Below are positions 18,429-27,098 of a stretch of DNA of 64,000 nucleotides, piece after piece. The notes under the pieces are model-generated. The model was not told the origin of the DNA, made no database searches, and saw nothing but the letters and a program-made list of their open reading frames with translations. Position numbers and translations under genes: made by a program. Source of the DNA: Thioalkalivibrio sp. ALJ3 (GTDB taxonomy: Bacteria > Pseudomonadota > Gammaproteobacteria > Ectothiorhodospirales > Ectothiorhodospiraceae); assembly GCF_000377205.1 (NCBI RefSeq), contig NZ_KB897911.1:41480-105479 (forward strand). Direction: 5' to 3'. Position 1 is the first letter of the stretch. Every line of letters begins with the position of its first letter.

Positions 18429-18597
18429 GGTTATGCTCCCAATTTTATTGTGAGTGCGGCGAGATTCGGATGTCCCGCGCGTGGCGAATGGTGGCACAGT
18501 TTCCGGTGGGGCGGGCACTGCATCGATGGTTCTATGCCAGAATCGCTCGCTCGGGTAGCCCCTGCGGCTGCAATACGCAAGCGATGGAGTTGAACGA

Positions 18598-18960
18598 ATG
18601 CACAAGCAAACAGGAATCCTGGCAGCGCTGCTGATGGCGGTACTTTGGGGGGGCGTCGCGGCCGCGGGTGAGGTCCATACGGTCGAGCAACTGAATCAGG
18701 CGCCGGCGGAACTCGAGGGTGAAGAAGTGCGCCTGGAGGGGATCGTCGGCCGGGTCAACGAGGACATCATGGGTGTTAATTTCATTCACTTCGTTGACGG
18801 CACGGGCAACGAAGGTGATTACATCACCATTACCTCCAGCGAGTTGCCGGAGGTGGGCGATCGGGTCTCGGTGACCGGCATACTGGTCCTGGATCGCGAC
18901 TTCGGCGCGGGCTACGCCTATCCCGTACTGATCGAGGAAGCAGAGTTTTCGAGCCAGTAA
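18598..18960 (+). CDS. Secreted OB-fold protein
   Basis: The 120-residue precursor has a signal peptide (ILAALLMAVLWGGVAAAG) and a ~95-residue body with the strand pattern of an OB fold: ELEGEEVRLEGIVGRV, GVNFIHFVDGTG, YITITSSELPEVGDRVSVTGIL and AYPVLIEEAEF. Similar small exported OB-fold proteins occur next to cytochromes or as stress-linked periplasmic proteins, but no specific role can be claimed. It is divergent from the outer-membrane protein gene and ends at the palindrome at 18971. Confidence 0.75.
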   Translation: MHKQTGILAALLMAVLWGGVAAAGEVHTVEQLNQAPAELEGEEVRLEGIVGRVNEDIMGVNFIHFVDGTGNEGDYITITSSELPEVGDRVSVTGILVLDRDFGAGYAYPVLIEEAEFSSQ

Positions 18961-18970
18961 CCGCGGTAGC

Positions 18971-19000
18971 TTAAGGAAGCACTGACCAGTGTTTCCTTAA
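18971..19000. terminator. Palindrome between convergent genes, resembling MITE ends
   Basis: The 14-base arms ttaaggaagcactg / cagtgtttccttaa have a 2-base centre and one mismatch. It spans the gap between convergent genes (stops at 18960 and 18997) and ends in ccttaa, so it may terminate transcription in both directions. Its arms share ggaaRcactga with the terminal repeats of the element at 44011-44280. Confidence 0.6.
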
Positions 19001-20682
19001 TCGGCAAGGTGGCGCTTCAGCCACTCGAGCTCTTCTTCCGGCCACTCCGTGGCCGTCACCGCCTGCCAGGCATCGATGTAGTGCTCGGTGGCATAGACGT
19101 GTCCGTAGCCGCGCGGCGCGGCATCGCCGATAGCCACGTCCACGGCTAGCTGCAGCATGGTGACCACCGGGTACCAAGTCAGGTCCGGCGAGACATCCGG
19201 GCCGCGTGGGTGCTGCATCCACTCGGGTTTGCGGTACAGCGCCTGTGGTTCGAAGAAGGTGATCGGATCGCTTGCATATTGCAGGTAGACGATGCGCATC
19301 GGGCCCCAGGAGGCGCCGGGGATGTCCAGATGATTCTCCTGATTGGTGAAGCGCACCACCGAGCTGTCGCGAAAACGCGGTAGCCAGGCCGGGGAATCCG
19401 GCTGGCGCTGGCGTGTGATGTCGCGCCAGGTCTCGCTGCGGAAAGGTGGCCCCGCCCATAACGCACCGTTGAACGGGTCACCGATTACGTCGTAGAGGTC
19501 CGCCGCGCGTTCGGAGTTCAGCGCGCCCAGGCTCAGGCCGTAGAGGTACAGTTCCGGACGGGCGTCCGCGGGGAGCTGTTTCCAGTAGCTGTATATCTCC
19601 GCGAATACGGCCTGGGCCGTCTCGTGACCGTACTGGGATTCGGACATCAGCGACAGCCAGCTGGGCAGGTAGGAGTACTGCACGGCGACGGTTGCGATGT
19701 CGCCGCCGTGCAGGTACTCCACCGGCGCGATCGCGCGGTTATCCACCCAGCCGCGCCCGGTGGGTGTGGCCAGGATCAGCACGGATCGCTCGAAGGCATT
19801 CGCCCGGACCAGTTCCTGTAGGGCCAGCCGTGCCCGGTCTTCGATGGTTTCGGCTGCGTTCAGCCCGACGTAGACCCGAATCGGATCCAGGGCTTCCTCG
19901 CCGGTGAATTCCGTGATGTCGGTGGCAGCAGGTGCATCGCCGACAAAGCGCTGCCCCTGGCGGCCAAGACCCTCTTCCCAGGAGACCAGCGACTCGGCAC
20001 TGCCCGTGCGGGCGGAATTGGTCGGCTGTTCGGCGCCGGGGTACTCGCGTACGTCGAACTGTTGAAAGCTGCGATCGGCAGTGCGCAGGCCGTATTCCAG
20101 GACCACGCCGTCGATCACGGCCCAGAATACCGCGGCGGCGGCCACCACACCGATCACATTCGAAAGCCGACGCGGGATAAAGCGCCGCAGGTGCTGCGCT
20201 AGAAAGCGCACCAGTAGCTGGAACAGCCGGGCGACGGTCAGGGTCGCGGCGAACACGGCCGCGGCGATCAGCCCCAGGCGCACCGGGAAGCCCCCATCCA
20301 CCGGCTCCTGATCCATCAACTCGCGAATGGTGTTCTGCCACTCGGTGGCCTGCCACAGAAAAGCCAGCACAATCAGTGCGGCGCCACCCCCGGCGATCAG
20401 CACCAGGGTGTTGTGCACGCGCTCGCTGGGTTCGGGCAGCTCCAGGTAGGACCACAGCCAGTGGAAAAACACGCCCAGCCCGTAGCCCGCGGCGAGCGAC
20501 AGACCGGACAGGATGCCCTGCACGTCGTCGGTGCGCGGGATCAAACTCGGGGTCAGCGAAGCGGCAAAGAACAAAGTGGCCAGTATCAGTCCCGGGATCG
20601 ACAGTGACCCCAGGACACGGGTGGCCCAGCCCGGCCAGATGAAGCGCCGCAGGCGGGTTTGCAGACGGCCGACAACAGACAT
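18997..20682 (-). CDS. Membrane alpha/beta-hydrolase family protein (DUF2319-like)
   Basis: The 561-residue protein has several N-terminal membrane helices (ILATLFFAASLTPSLIPR, the segment ending GYGLGVFFHWLWSYLEL, LVLIAGGGAALIVLAFLW, LGLIAAAVFAATLTVARLF, GVVAAAAVFWAVIDGVV). A large extracytoplasmic hydrolase domain has a GxSxG nucleophile elbow in LYLYGLSLGALNSE. PSLIPR near the N-terminus and RIVYLQYASDPITFFEP are family landmarks. ATG 20682 has AAGGAA upstream; ATG 20718 is an alternative. It is probably a membrane-bound esterase or lipase-like enzyme with unknown substrate. Confidence 0.82.
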   Translation of the reverse strand: MSVVGRLQTRLRRFIWPGWATRVLGSLSIPGLILATLFFAASLTPSLIPRTDDVQGILSGLSLAAGYGLGVFFHWLWSYLELPEPSERVHNTLVLIAGGGAALIVLAFLWQATEWQNTIRELMDQEPVDGGFPVRLGLIAAAVFAATLTVARLFQLLVRFLAQHLRRFIPRRLSNVIGVVAAAAVFWAVIDGVVLEYGLRTADRSFQQFDVREYPGAEQPTNSARTGSAESLVSWEEGLGRQGQRFVGDAPAATDITEFTGEEALDPIRVYVGLNAAETIEDRARLALQELVRANAFERSVLILATPTGRGWVDNRAIAPVEYLHGGDIATVAVQYSYLPSWLSLMSESQYGHETAQAVFAEIYSYWKQLPADARPELYLYGLSLGALNSERAADLYDVIGDPFNGALWAGPPFRSETWRDITRQRQPDSPAWLPRFRDSSVVRFTNQENHLDIPGASWGPMRIVYLQYASDPITFFEPQALYRKPEWMQHPRGPDVSPDLTWYPVVTMLQLAVDVAIGDAAPRGYGHVYATEHYIDAWQAVTATEWPEEELEWLKRHLAD

Positions 20683-20788
20683 CGCGTGCGCGGTTCCTTC
20701 GCGGATGGAAAGCCTCATCCTGTCTGGCACACGGGCAGGGTTCAAGTCTCCCCGGCGAAGGCGGATGTGCTCTGCGATCCATTGACCG

Positions 20789-21181
20789 TTATGCCACCGT
20801 GCGAAAGCGAAAGGTGGCTTCGACCATGCGCAGGGCCACACCGAACAGGGCCACCTGCAGCAGCAGGCCTCCTGTCGCCGCCCCGGCCGTGAGGCCGGTG
20901 GCGAGCCCGAGCGCCATGAGCAGCATCAGGAGCGTGGCGGCGATGCGGCTGCGCAGCCAGCCGCCGACCACGGCGAGCAGTGCGACCAGAGTCCCCTCCA
21001 TCATTGTCGGGGTGTGCTGGATCAGCAGGCCGAGTGCGACGACGACGGCGCCGGCCAGTGCCAGGACCCAACCGGCGACGCGGGCCAGACGCTGTGCCTT
21101 TCCCGTCTCGTCGATCGTCTGCAGCAGAAGCCACAGGCCGGTTCCCGCTCCGGCCCAGTGGCGTGAACGTGAGTCCTTCAT
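20789..21181 (-). CDS. Small integral membrane protein, unknown
   Basis: The 130-residue protein has three to four hydrophobic helices (VAGWVLALAGAVVVALGLLI, TLVALLAVVGGWL, AATLLMLLMALGLATGLTAGAATGG, VALFGVALRMVEATF). No family is recognised. The ATG at 21181 follows no strong ribosome site. It lies 106 bases before the hydrolase gene on the same strand and may be co-transcribed. Confidence 0.6.
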   Translation of the reverse strand: MKDSRSRHWAGAGTGLWLLLQTIDETGKAQRLARVAGWVLALAGAVVVALGLLIQHTPTMMEGTLVALLAVVGGWLRSRIAATLLMLLMALGLATGLTAGAATGGLLLQVALFGVALRMVEATFRFRTVA

Positions 21182-21294
21182 CGCGCCAGCGTACAACGCG
21201 AAGGTGACCGTTCTGTGACAAGCGGTTTTCGCGATTCAATCACCGCGGCCCTGAGGATGATTCCGGCGGACGGCTCTCCGGACAGAGAGTGTCC

Positions 21295-21330
21295 GGGCGG
21301 GCCATGTCTGTTGCCAGGCATGGCCCGCCC
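21295..21330. terminator. Strong hairpin downstream of the DUF302 gene
   Basis: A perfect 12-bp stem (gggcgggccatg / catggcccgccc) with a 12-base loop. A second smaller dyad, ccggaca-gagag-tgtccgg at 21278-21296, shares bases with its left arm, giving two mutually overlapping hairpins. No T tract follows. Confidence 0.5.
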
Positions 21331-21369
21331 CATCGCGGATTACTGGCGTGCGGCTCTGGCGGCATTGCC

Positions 21370-21837
21370 TCACGGGCGTTGGTTCAGGGCATGGTCCAGC
21401 AACGCCTCGAAGGCCGGTTCGGCCCGTTCCACCGCACGCTCCAGACTCGGATGCGGCTGCAGCGTAGTCATGAATTTCGGATGCAGCATAGAGAGTTTCG
21501 TGTTGCCGTTCTCCTCGTACAGAGCGACGTGGCCGCAGGGCATCATCGCGCCGACGTGCAGTCCGGCATCCACGATGTCCGGGCCCAGTGGCAGATAGCA
21601 GACCTTCAGTGCCGTGATATCGCCACCGGCCAGGTCGAACTTCGCCAGAAAGATCCAGTCTTCTTCGTTTTCGGCAAACTCGCGAATCGTTCCTGCCAGT
21701 TGTTCGCGCGGTTGCTCGGCGTCGTGGATGATGAAGTGGTCGTCGGGTTCGGCAGCGACCGCCGGGCCGGTCAGGGCCAGGGTCGTGGCGGCGGCTAAGG
21801 ACAGGGCAAGGGCCGTGAAAGGTGAATGCGTCGTCAT
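21370..21837 (-). CDS. Exported DUF302 family protein
   Basis: The 155-residue precursor has a signal peptide (ALALSLAAATTLALTGPAVAA). The body has DUF302 landmarks: ALKVCYLPLGPDIVDAG, GAMMPCGHVALYEENGNTKLSMLHPKFMTTLQ and a C-terminal helix LERAVERAEPAFEALLDHA. Two cysteines (KVCYLP and MMPCGH) are conserved-looking. DUF302 proteins are common in sulfur oxidisers and near redox genes; no biochemical function is established to my knowledge. It is 19 bases downstream of the truncated haemoglobin gene, so the two form an operon. Confidence 0.87.
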   Translation of the reverse strand: MTTHSPFTALALSLAAATTLALTGPAVAAEPDDHFIIHDAEQPREQLAGTIREFAENEEDWIFLAKFDLAGGDITALKVCYLPLGPDIVDAGLHVGAMMPCGHVALYEENGNTKLSMLHPKFMTTLQPHPSLERAVERAEPAFEALLDHALNQRP

Positions 21838-21856
21838 GGTTCGTTTCTCCGTGATG

Positions 21857-22213
21857 TCAGACCCGCACGATCTCCGGCTTCAGCGACCAGGAGATCATCA
21901 GCAGTTCCTCCTTCTCGCGCTGGCCGACTTCGTGTTCGTCGAGGGCCTCGACGATGTCGTCGACCACCGCGACGAATTCCTCTTCGCTGATGTTCATGCC
22001 GCGATGGGTGGTCAGCATGTCGCGTCCGCTGTAGGCCTGGGGGCCGCCGGTACCGTTGCAGATGAATTCGGTCACCAGGCGAATCACTTCATCGCGATCC
22101 GTGTCGACGTAGCGCTTGCGGACGGTGGCGTTCTGCGTGTGCTTGTCGAAGATGGTGCTGGCGAGTTCGTGGATGCCTGTCTCGCCGCCCAGGCGTTCGT
22201 ACAGGGAAGTCAT
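21857..22213 (-). CDS. Truncated haemoglobin
   Basis: The 118-residue globin begins MTSLYERLGGETGIHELASTIFDKH and has VTEFICNGTGGPQAYSGRDMLTTHRGMNISEEEF. The His in TTHRGM is the proximal or F-helix haem ligand expected in group I truncated haemoglobins. Such proteins bind O2 or NO and often detoxify NO. It heads an operon with the DUF302 gene, and an AraC-type regulator gene lies immediately upstream on the same strand, about 75 bases away. Confidence 0.9.
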   Translation of the reverse strand: MTSLYERLGGETGIHELASTIFDKHTQNATVRKRYVDTDRDEVIRLVTEFICNGTGGPQAYSGRDMLTTHRGMNISEEEFVAVVDDIVEALDEHEVGQREKEELLMISWSLKPEIVRV

Positions 22214-22287
22214 TAACCGGCTCCAACGATTGGGATTGCCGTGAGACTAGCCAGCTCCCGGACAAGGCGCTGCTGCGATCTTGCGCT

Positions 22288-23211
22288 TCAGGACCGGATC
22301 TTGCGGTTTTCGCGGGGGCGGGATTCGCAGACACCTGCACGTTTTCGGTAGGCACCGGGGCTAAGGCCGGTCACCGCGCGGAAGTGACGCGCGAATTGCT
22401 GCGAGGAATAGCCGACTTCCGAGGCGACTGCGCCGATCGAAAGGGGAGTCCGTTCCAGGAGGTCGAGGGCGCACTGTATGCGCAACCCGATCAGAAAGCG
22501 GTGCGGAGGGATCCCATGCGTGGCGCGAAAGGCACGGGCGAAATGCCAGGGCGACAGGTCGCACAGCGCGGCGAGCTCAGAAAGGGTGATGCGCTGATCA
22601 AGGTGTGCCCGCATGTATTCGACGACGCGGGTCGAATGGTGGGGTGCCAGTCCGCCACACCGGACGTCGACGTCCGCGCTCTGCCCCGCCAGCCGTGCCA
22701 GCCGTATGACCAGTATGGCGATCATGCTCTCCACAAACACGCGAGCCGCTGGGTCCGGGCGGCCCATCTCCTGCCACAGGGCCGCCAGGGCCTGGCTTAC
22801 CAGAGGGTCGGCCTGCACGCGGGTATGCAGGGAACCAAAATCCAGAGGGTCATCGGGGTCGCGTTCCAGGCAAGCGCGGGCGAGTTCCGTAGGTATGCCG
22901 AGAAAACGCATCCTGGCGGGGTCGTGCATCTGGCAGTAAGTAGGAACGTTGGGGGCGATCAGCACGAACTCCTTCGGGTGCGCCCAGCCGGAAAAAGCCC
23001 CGGCGCCGATATCGCAACGAAAGCGAAAGGGCGGCCCGCAGGTGTCGCTGATCATCAGCTCGCGCACCGGGGGCGTGCTCATGCGCCCGGGTGGATGGGC
23101 ATTCTCGATCATCGGAACCGGTGGGTCCGTTCGCGCTCGCGCTTCCTTCAGGAACGGTGTGTTCCGCCCCCGAACAAAGAAGTCGAGCATGCTGCATGGA
23201 TCTTGTGGCAT
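22288..23211 (-). CDS. AraC family transcriptional regulator
   Basis: The 307-residue protein has a C-terminal AraC/XylS double helix-turn-helix: ITLSELAALCDLSPWHFARAFRATHGIPPHRFLIGLRIQ, then LSIGAVASEVGYSSQQFARHFRAVTGLSPGAYRKR. The N-terminal ~200 residues are a ligand-sensing part with no recognisable cupin signature. ATG 23211 (MPQDPCSML) is preferred to an upstream TTG at 23253. Its closeness to the truncated haemoglobin operon suggests control of it, but that is inference. Confidence 0.87.
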   Translation of the reverse strand: MPQDPCSMLDFFVRGRNTPFLKEARARTDPPVPMIENAHPPGRMSTPPVRELMISDTCGPPFRFRCDIGAGAFSGWAHPKEFVLIAPNVPTYCQMHDPARMRFLGIPTELARACLERDPDDPLDFGSLHTRVQADPLVSQALAALWQEMGRPDPAARVFVESMIAILVIRLARLAGQSADVDVRCGGLAPHHSTRVVEYMRAHLDQRITLSELAALCDLSPWHFARAFRATHGIPPHRFLIGLRIQCALDLLERTPLSIGAVASEVGYSSQQFARHFRAVTGLSPGAYRKRAGVCESRPRENRKIRS

Positions 23212-23319
23212 CGTCGGCACCCCGGAGGTTCCATATAGGCCAGTTTTGGCCAATGTTCCACGCGCTACCGCATAAATGGGGACGGGGTGGAGGATTCGGC
23301 GATTATCCCGAACAGCAGA

Positions 23320-24132
23320 TCAGTGTTCGGCCTCGTTCAGGTCCTCGGATGTGTCCCGCGACAGGTCCGCGGTCAGATAGTCCAGTGTCATGGGTAGGCC
23401 CAGGTCCACGCGTGGGAGGTGCTGCAGGGCGATACGGATGGATCGCGGGCGGGCCTCCAGCAGGTGACCGCCGCAGCGGCGGTCGGCGTCCACGAAATGC
23501 AGGTGGTAGCCGGGCACCGCAACCGACTGCATGAACTCGGGGGTCCAGAAGCCGGCCATCGAGCCCTCGATGCCCTCGAATTCGTATTCCGGCTGTTCGC
23601 GGGCAACCTCCACCAGCGGCCGGTAGGCATCCTGGCGCGGGACCGAGCGGGTGCGCACGTAATCGAACACGCCGTCTAGCCGGATCGCGTAGACCATGTT
23701 GTGCGACGGGATCAGTCGGTCGAACAGGGCGAGCAGCCCTTCGTAGTCCATCGGGGTATCGATGGTTTCCTCGCTCCACGGGCGAAAGCGCGTGACGCAG
23801 GCGAAGGGCGTGCGTGTCTCCGGTGTGACCGCGTAGGCGCGGCCATCCGAACGCAGCTGGAAGACCTCGCCATCCAGGACCACCATCTCGCCGTCGAGGT
23901 CGTTGAAGGTACCCAGCCCGAAATCGCCGCGATCGAGGATGTCGGCGATCGTCGTGTCCTCGCGATAAAGCCCCTCGACCAGAGCGTTCACCGGGGCCGA
24001 GACATACAGGCTGGCGGCGGTCGCCGGCGTCTCCAGCCAGCGCTCGAGCAGGACCTGTGGATCCACACCCTCGCGGCGGGCCCGCGCATTCAGGCGTTCC
24101 ATTAATTCAGGGGGCAGCTTGTTACTGGACAT
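23320..24132 (-). CDS. budA: Alpha-acetolactate decarboxylase
   Basis: The 270-residue protein matches acetolactate decarboxylase: SAPVNALVEGLYREDTTIADIL, DFGLGTFNDLDGEMVVLDGEVFQLRSDG, TPFACVTRF and the zinc-binding GYHLHFVDADRRCGGHLLE with three spaced histidines. It converts acetolactate to acetoin plus CO2. An N-terminal extension of ~40 residues is extra relative to the core. No acetolactate synthase gene adjoins, so it may trim overflow from branched-chain amino-acid synthesis; ilvD is 37 kb away. It is divergent from gshA. Confidence 0.9.
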   Translation of the reverse strand: MSSNKLPPELMERLNARARREGVDPQVLLERWLETPATAASLYVSAPVNALVEGLYREDTTIADILDRGDFGLGTFNDLDGEMVVLDGEVFQLRSDGRAYAVTPETRTPFACVTRFRPWSEETIDTPMDYEGLLALFDRLIPSHNMVYAIRLDGVFDYVRTRSVPRQDAYRPLVEVAREQPEYEFEGIEGSMAGFWTPEFMQSVAVPGYHLHFVDADRRCGGHLLEARPRSIRIALQHLPRVDLGLPMTLDYLTADLSRDTSEDLNEAEH

Positions 24133-24279
24133 CTCGGTGGCGTCCGGTCAGCGCAAACGGTTGCCGGCAAGGTTGCGCGGGCGCGGTGCTTCCCGCAACC
24201 CCGTGCCGGTTGCATGTGACCCGGGGGGCGCATTCCGGTATGTTCGCCGGGTTTGCAGACAGGCAGGAAACGCACCCCA

Positions 24280-25872
24280 GTGGGAACCGACGAACGCAAT
24301 CTGCAGGGACTGGTCGCGCAGTTAGCGGAGCGCCTGGCGGGCATCGGCCTGCACGGACGCATTGGCCTGGAGAAGGAGACCCTGCGCGTGGGTCCCGAGG
24401 GCTCGCCTGCGGGCACGCCGCACCCTGTGGCTCTGGGCTCGGCGTTGACCCACCCGTTCATTACCACCGACTACTCCGAGGCCCTGCTGGAGCTGGTCAC
24501 CCCGCCGTTCGAGGACGTGCGCGAGACGCTTGGCTTCCTGCATGACTTGCAGGCCTTCGCGGCAGCCAATGTCGGGGACGAGACGCTGTGGTCGACTTCC
24601 ATGCCGTGCGTGACCGCTGATGACAACGCGATCCCGGTTGCGCTATACGGCACGTCCAACGCCGGACGCATGAAGACGGTCTATCGCATCGGGCTGGGCT
24701 ACCGCTACGGGCGCAAGATGCAGGTAATCGCCGGGGTGCACTTCAATTACTCCCCGCGCCCCGAGTTCTGGCCGGCGCTCGCGCGGGTGCTGGGCGAAAC
24801 CGACGGCCGTGCGTTCCGCGACGAGCGCATGATGGGCATGATCCGCAATCTGCTCCGCTTTGGCTGGCTGGTGCCATACCTGTTCGGGGCCTCGCCGGCC
24901 GTTTGCAATTCCTTCCTCGAGGGCCACGGGGCGGTGCTGGAGGAATTCGACGACGACACCTCCTATCTGCCGCATGCGACCAGCCTGCGCATGGGTGATA
25001 TCGGCTACACCAACCGCAAGGAGGCCGATACCGGAATCAAGGCGGACTACAACTCCCTGGCCGGCTATGTCGACTCGCTGCGTTGTGCGATCAATACACC
25101 GAGCCCCGAGTGGGAACGTATCGGTGTCAAGGTCGACGGCGAGTACCGCCAGTTGAATGCCAACATCCTGCAGATCGAAAACGAATACTACTCCACCGTG
25201 CGCCCGAAGCAGCCGCTGGAGCGCTTCGAAAAGCCGACCGATGCGCTGGAGGCCCGCGGCATCGAGTACGTCGAGCTGCGCTCGGTGGACATTAATGCCC
25301 AGCACCCGTTGGGGGTCGACGAGACCCAGCTGCGCTTTCTTGAAGTGTTCGCCCTGGCCTGCCTGCTGCAGCCCAGCCCATTGCTCGCCGATGGGGAGCT
25401 GGATGCGATCGACCGAAACCTGCTGGATGTGGCGCACTATGGGCGGCGCCCCGGACTGGAGTTGCGCCGGGCGGGCGGTACCGTGGGTTTGCAACAGTGG
25501 TCCCGCGAACTTCTCGCCCTGATGCGCCCAGTGGCGGCCATCCTGGACCAGGAATTGCCGGGTGACCCCTACCGTCGTGCGCTCAGCGAGCAGTGGGGCA
25601 AGGTGGAGCAGGCGGATCTGACGCCCTCTGCGCGCATGCTGGAAGACATGATGGCGCGCGAGGAGGGGTTCTACCGCTACGCCCGTCGCCTGTCCGAACA
25701 GCACCGCGAGGCGTTTCGCTTCAACGGCCCGCTCCCGCGCGCCGAAACGCTGGAGGCCCTGGCACGCCAGAGCCTGGGCGAGCAAGCCGAGATTGAGGCG
25801 AGCGATAACCTGGACTTCGATACGTTCCTGGAGCGCTATTTCTCCGGGACCTTGCGTGCCGTTGATGCTTGA
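24280..25872 (+). CDS. gshA: Glutamate-cysteine ligase
   Basis: The 530-residue protein matches the gammaproteobacterial GshA type: GRIGLEKETLRV, FITTDYSEALLELVTPPF, TLWSTSMPCV, YRIGLGYRYGRKMQVIAGVHFNYS and PLGVDETQLRFLEVFALACLL. It makes gamma-glutamylcysteine, the first step of glutathione synthesis, with ATP. The GTG at 24280 is chosen because CAGGAAA precedes it; an upstream TTG at 24253 adds nine residues. No gshB is adjacent. A glutathione-dependent reductase gene follows on the same strand. Confidence 0.95.
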   Translation: MGTDERNLQGLVAQLAERLAGIGLHGRIGLEKETLRVGPEGSPAGTPHPVALGSALTHPFITTDYSEALLELVTPPFEDVRETLGFLHDLQAFAAANVGDETLWSTSMPCVTADDNAIPVALYGTSNAGRMKTVYRIGLGYRYGRKMQVIAGVHFNYSPRPEFWPALARVLGETDGRAFRDERMMGMIRNLLRFGWLVPYLFGASPAVCNSFLEGHGAVLEEFDDDTSYLPHATSLRMGDIGYTNRKEADTGIKADYNSLAGYVDSLRCAINTPSPEWERIGVKVDGEYRQLNANILQIENEYYSTVRPKQPLERFEKPTDALEARGIEYVELRSVDINAQHPLGVDETQLRFLEVFALACLLQPSPLLADGELDAIDRNLLDVAHYGRRPGLELRRAGGTVGLQQWSRELLALMRPVAAILDQELPGDPYRRALSEQWGKVEQADLTPSARMLEDMMAREEGFYRYARRLSEQHREAFRFNGPLPRAETLEALARQSLGEQAEIEASDNLDFDTFLERYFSGTLRAVDA

Positions 25873-25909
25873 TCGTTCGGTATTTGCGAACCGTCAGCGC
25901 AAATAAACG

Positions 25910-25931
25910 CGATTAAATTTCGATTTAATCG
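25910..25931. promoter_or_regulatory. AT-rich perfect inverted repeat upstream of the reductase gene
   Basis: cgattaaat-ttcg-atttaatcg is a perfect 9-bp-arm dyad in the gap between gshA and the glutathionyl-hydroquinone reductase gene, 75 bases before its ATG. The AT-richness stands out. It may be a regulator binding site for that gene; as a terminator for gshA it lacks a clear T tract. Confidence 0.45.
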
Positions 25932-26005
25932 ATGGGATGATCGAGGTCCGTCGATATCGTTCGTCCGACCCGGTGAGTGCGGGGCATGGCGAGCAGGGGA
26001 ATCCG

Positions 26006-27022
26006 ATGAGTCTCTTGGTGAATGGCGAACTGCGTGAAGGCTGGCTTGAGGAGGAATCCGACGACAGCGGCGAATTCGTGCGCCAGGATCAGCAGTACCG
26101 CAACTACGTGACCGCCGATGGAGCACCCGGGCCGCTGGGCGAGGGCGGTTACCCGGCCGAATCCGGGCGTTACCACCTGTATGTGTCCTATGCCTGTCCC
26201 TGGGCGCATCGGGCGTTGATCCTGCGCAAGCTCAAGGGGCTGGAGTCGCACATCGGGCTGTCGGTCGTGCACCACTACATGGGAGACGCCGGCTGGTCGT
26301 TTGATGGCTGCGACGGCTGTACCGGCGACCGGGTGCACGGCTCCGGCTACATGCACGAGCTCTACACACGAACTGACCCGAAATACACGGGCATCGTGAC
26401 CGTGCCGGTACTGTTTGACCAAAAGACGGATCGCATCGTGAACAACGAGTCCGAGGATCTCGTGCGCATGTTCAACAGCGCGTTCGACCACATCACCGGC
26501 AACACCCTGGATTTCTATCCGGAAGACCTGCGCGAGGAGATCCACGCGGTCAACGACCGCATCTACGAAAACGTGAACAACGGGGTCTACCGCTCGGGTT
26601 TCGCGAGCACCCAGGCGGCCTATGAGGCCGCCTGGGATCGCCTGTTCGAGACTCTGGACTGGCTGGAGGAACGTCTTGCACGTCAGCCTTACCTGGTCGG
26701 CGAAAGGCTGACCGAAGCCGACTGGCGGTTGTTTACCACGCTGGTGCGGTTCGATCCGGTCTACTACAGCCATTTCAAGTGCAACCGCCAGCGTCTGATC
26801 GACTTCCCGCATCTGCATGCCTATATGCGCATGCTCTACCAGCGTCCCGGCGTGGCCGAGACGGTGCGTATGGACCACATCAAGGCGCACTACTACGGCA
26901 GTCACCCGATGCTGAATCCGAGCCGCATCGTGCCGAAGGGGCCGTCTCTCGATTACGGTGCCCCGCACGGGCGGCCGCTGGGAGATCTCCCAGCCGGACT
27001 TCGGAACGCTGCGGAAACGTGA
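26006..27022 (+). CDS. Glutathionyl-hydroquinone reductase
   Basis: The 338-residue protein belongs to the Omega/Xi-type glutathione transferase family of YqjG/PcpF/ECM4: YVSYACPWAHRALILRKLKGLE with the catalytic Cys in CPWAHR, YTRTDPKYTGIVTVPVLFD and NNESEDLVRMFNSAF. The C-terminal GST helices carry LVGERLTEADWRLFTTLVRFDPVYYSHFKCNRQRLIDFPHL. It reduces glutathionylated hydroquinones back to hydroquinones using glutathione. AGGGGA precedes ATG 26006. Placement after gshA fits the need for glutathione. Confidence 0.92.
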   Translation: MSLLVNGELREGWLEEESDDSGEFVRQDQQYRNYVTADGAPGPLGEGGYPAESGRYHLYVSYACPWAHRALILRKLKGLESHIGLSVVHHYMGDAGWSFDGCDGCTGDRVHGSGYMHELYTRTDPKYTGIVTVPVLFDQKTDRIVNNESEDLVRMFNSAFDHITGNTLDFYPEDLREEIHAVNDRIYENVNNGVYRSGFASTQAAYEAAWDRLFETLDWLEERLARQPYLVGERLTEADWRLFTTLVRFDPVYYSHFKCNRQRLIDFPHLHAYMRMLYQRPGVAETVRMDHIKAHYYGSHPMLNPSRIVPKGPSLDYGAPHGRPLGDLPAGLRNAAET

Positions 27023-27050
27023 CGGTCGTTACACTATTGGCGCGGATCAC

Positions 27051-27080
27051 GGTGGCCCGGCCTTGCCCGGGCCACCTTTG
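27051..27080 (+). terminator. Hairpin terminator after the reductase gene
   Basis: A perfect 10-bp stem (ggtggcccgg / ccgggccacc) with a 6-base loop is followed by tttg. It lies 29 bases after the stop at 27022 and before the efflux operon. Confidence 0.65.
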
Positions 27081-27098
27081 TATCGAGGGGTTGGCTGG

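Noticed and set aside
23238..23251. ggcca-gttt-tggcc dyad near the AraC gene start
   Set aside because: Five-bp arms are too short to separate from chance in this base composition.
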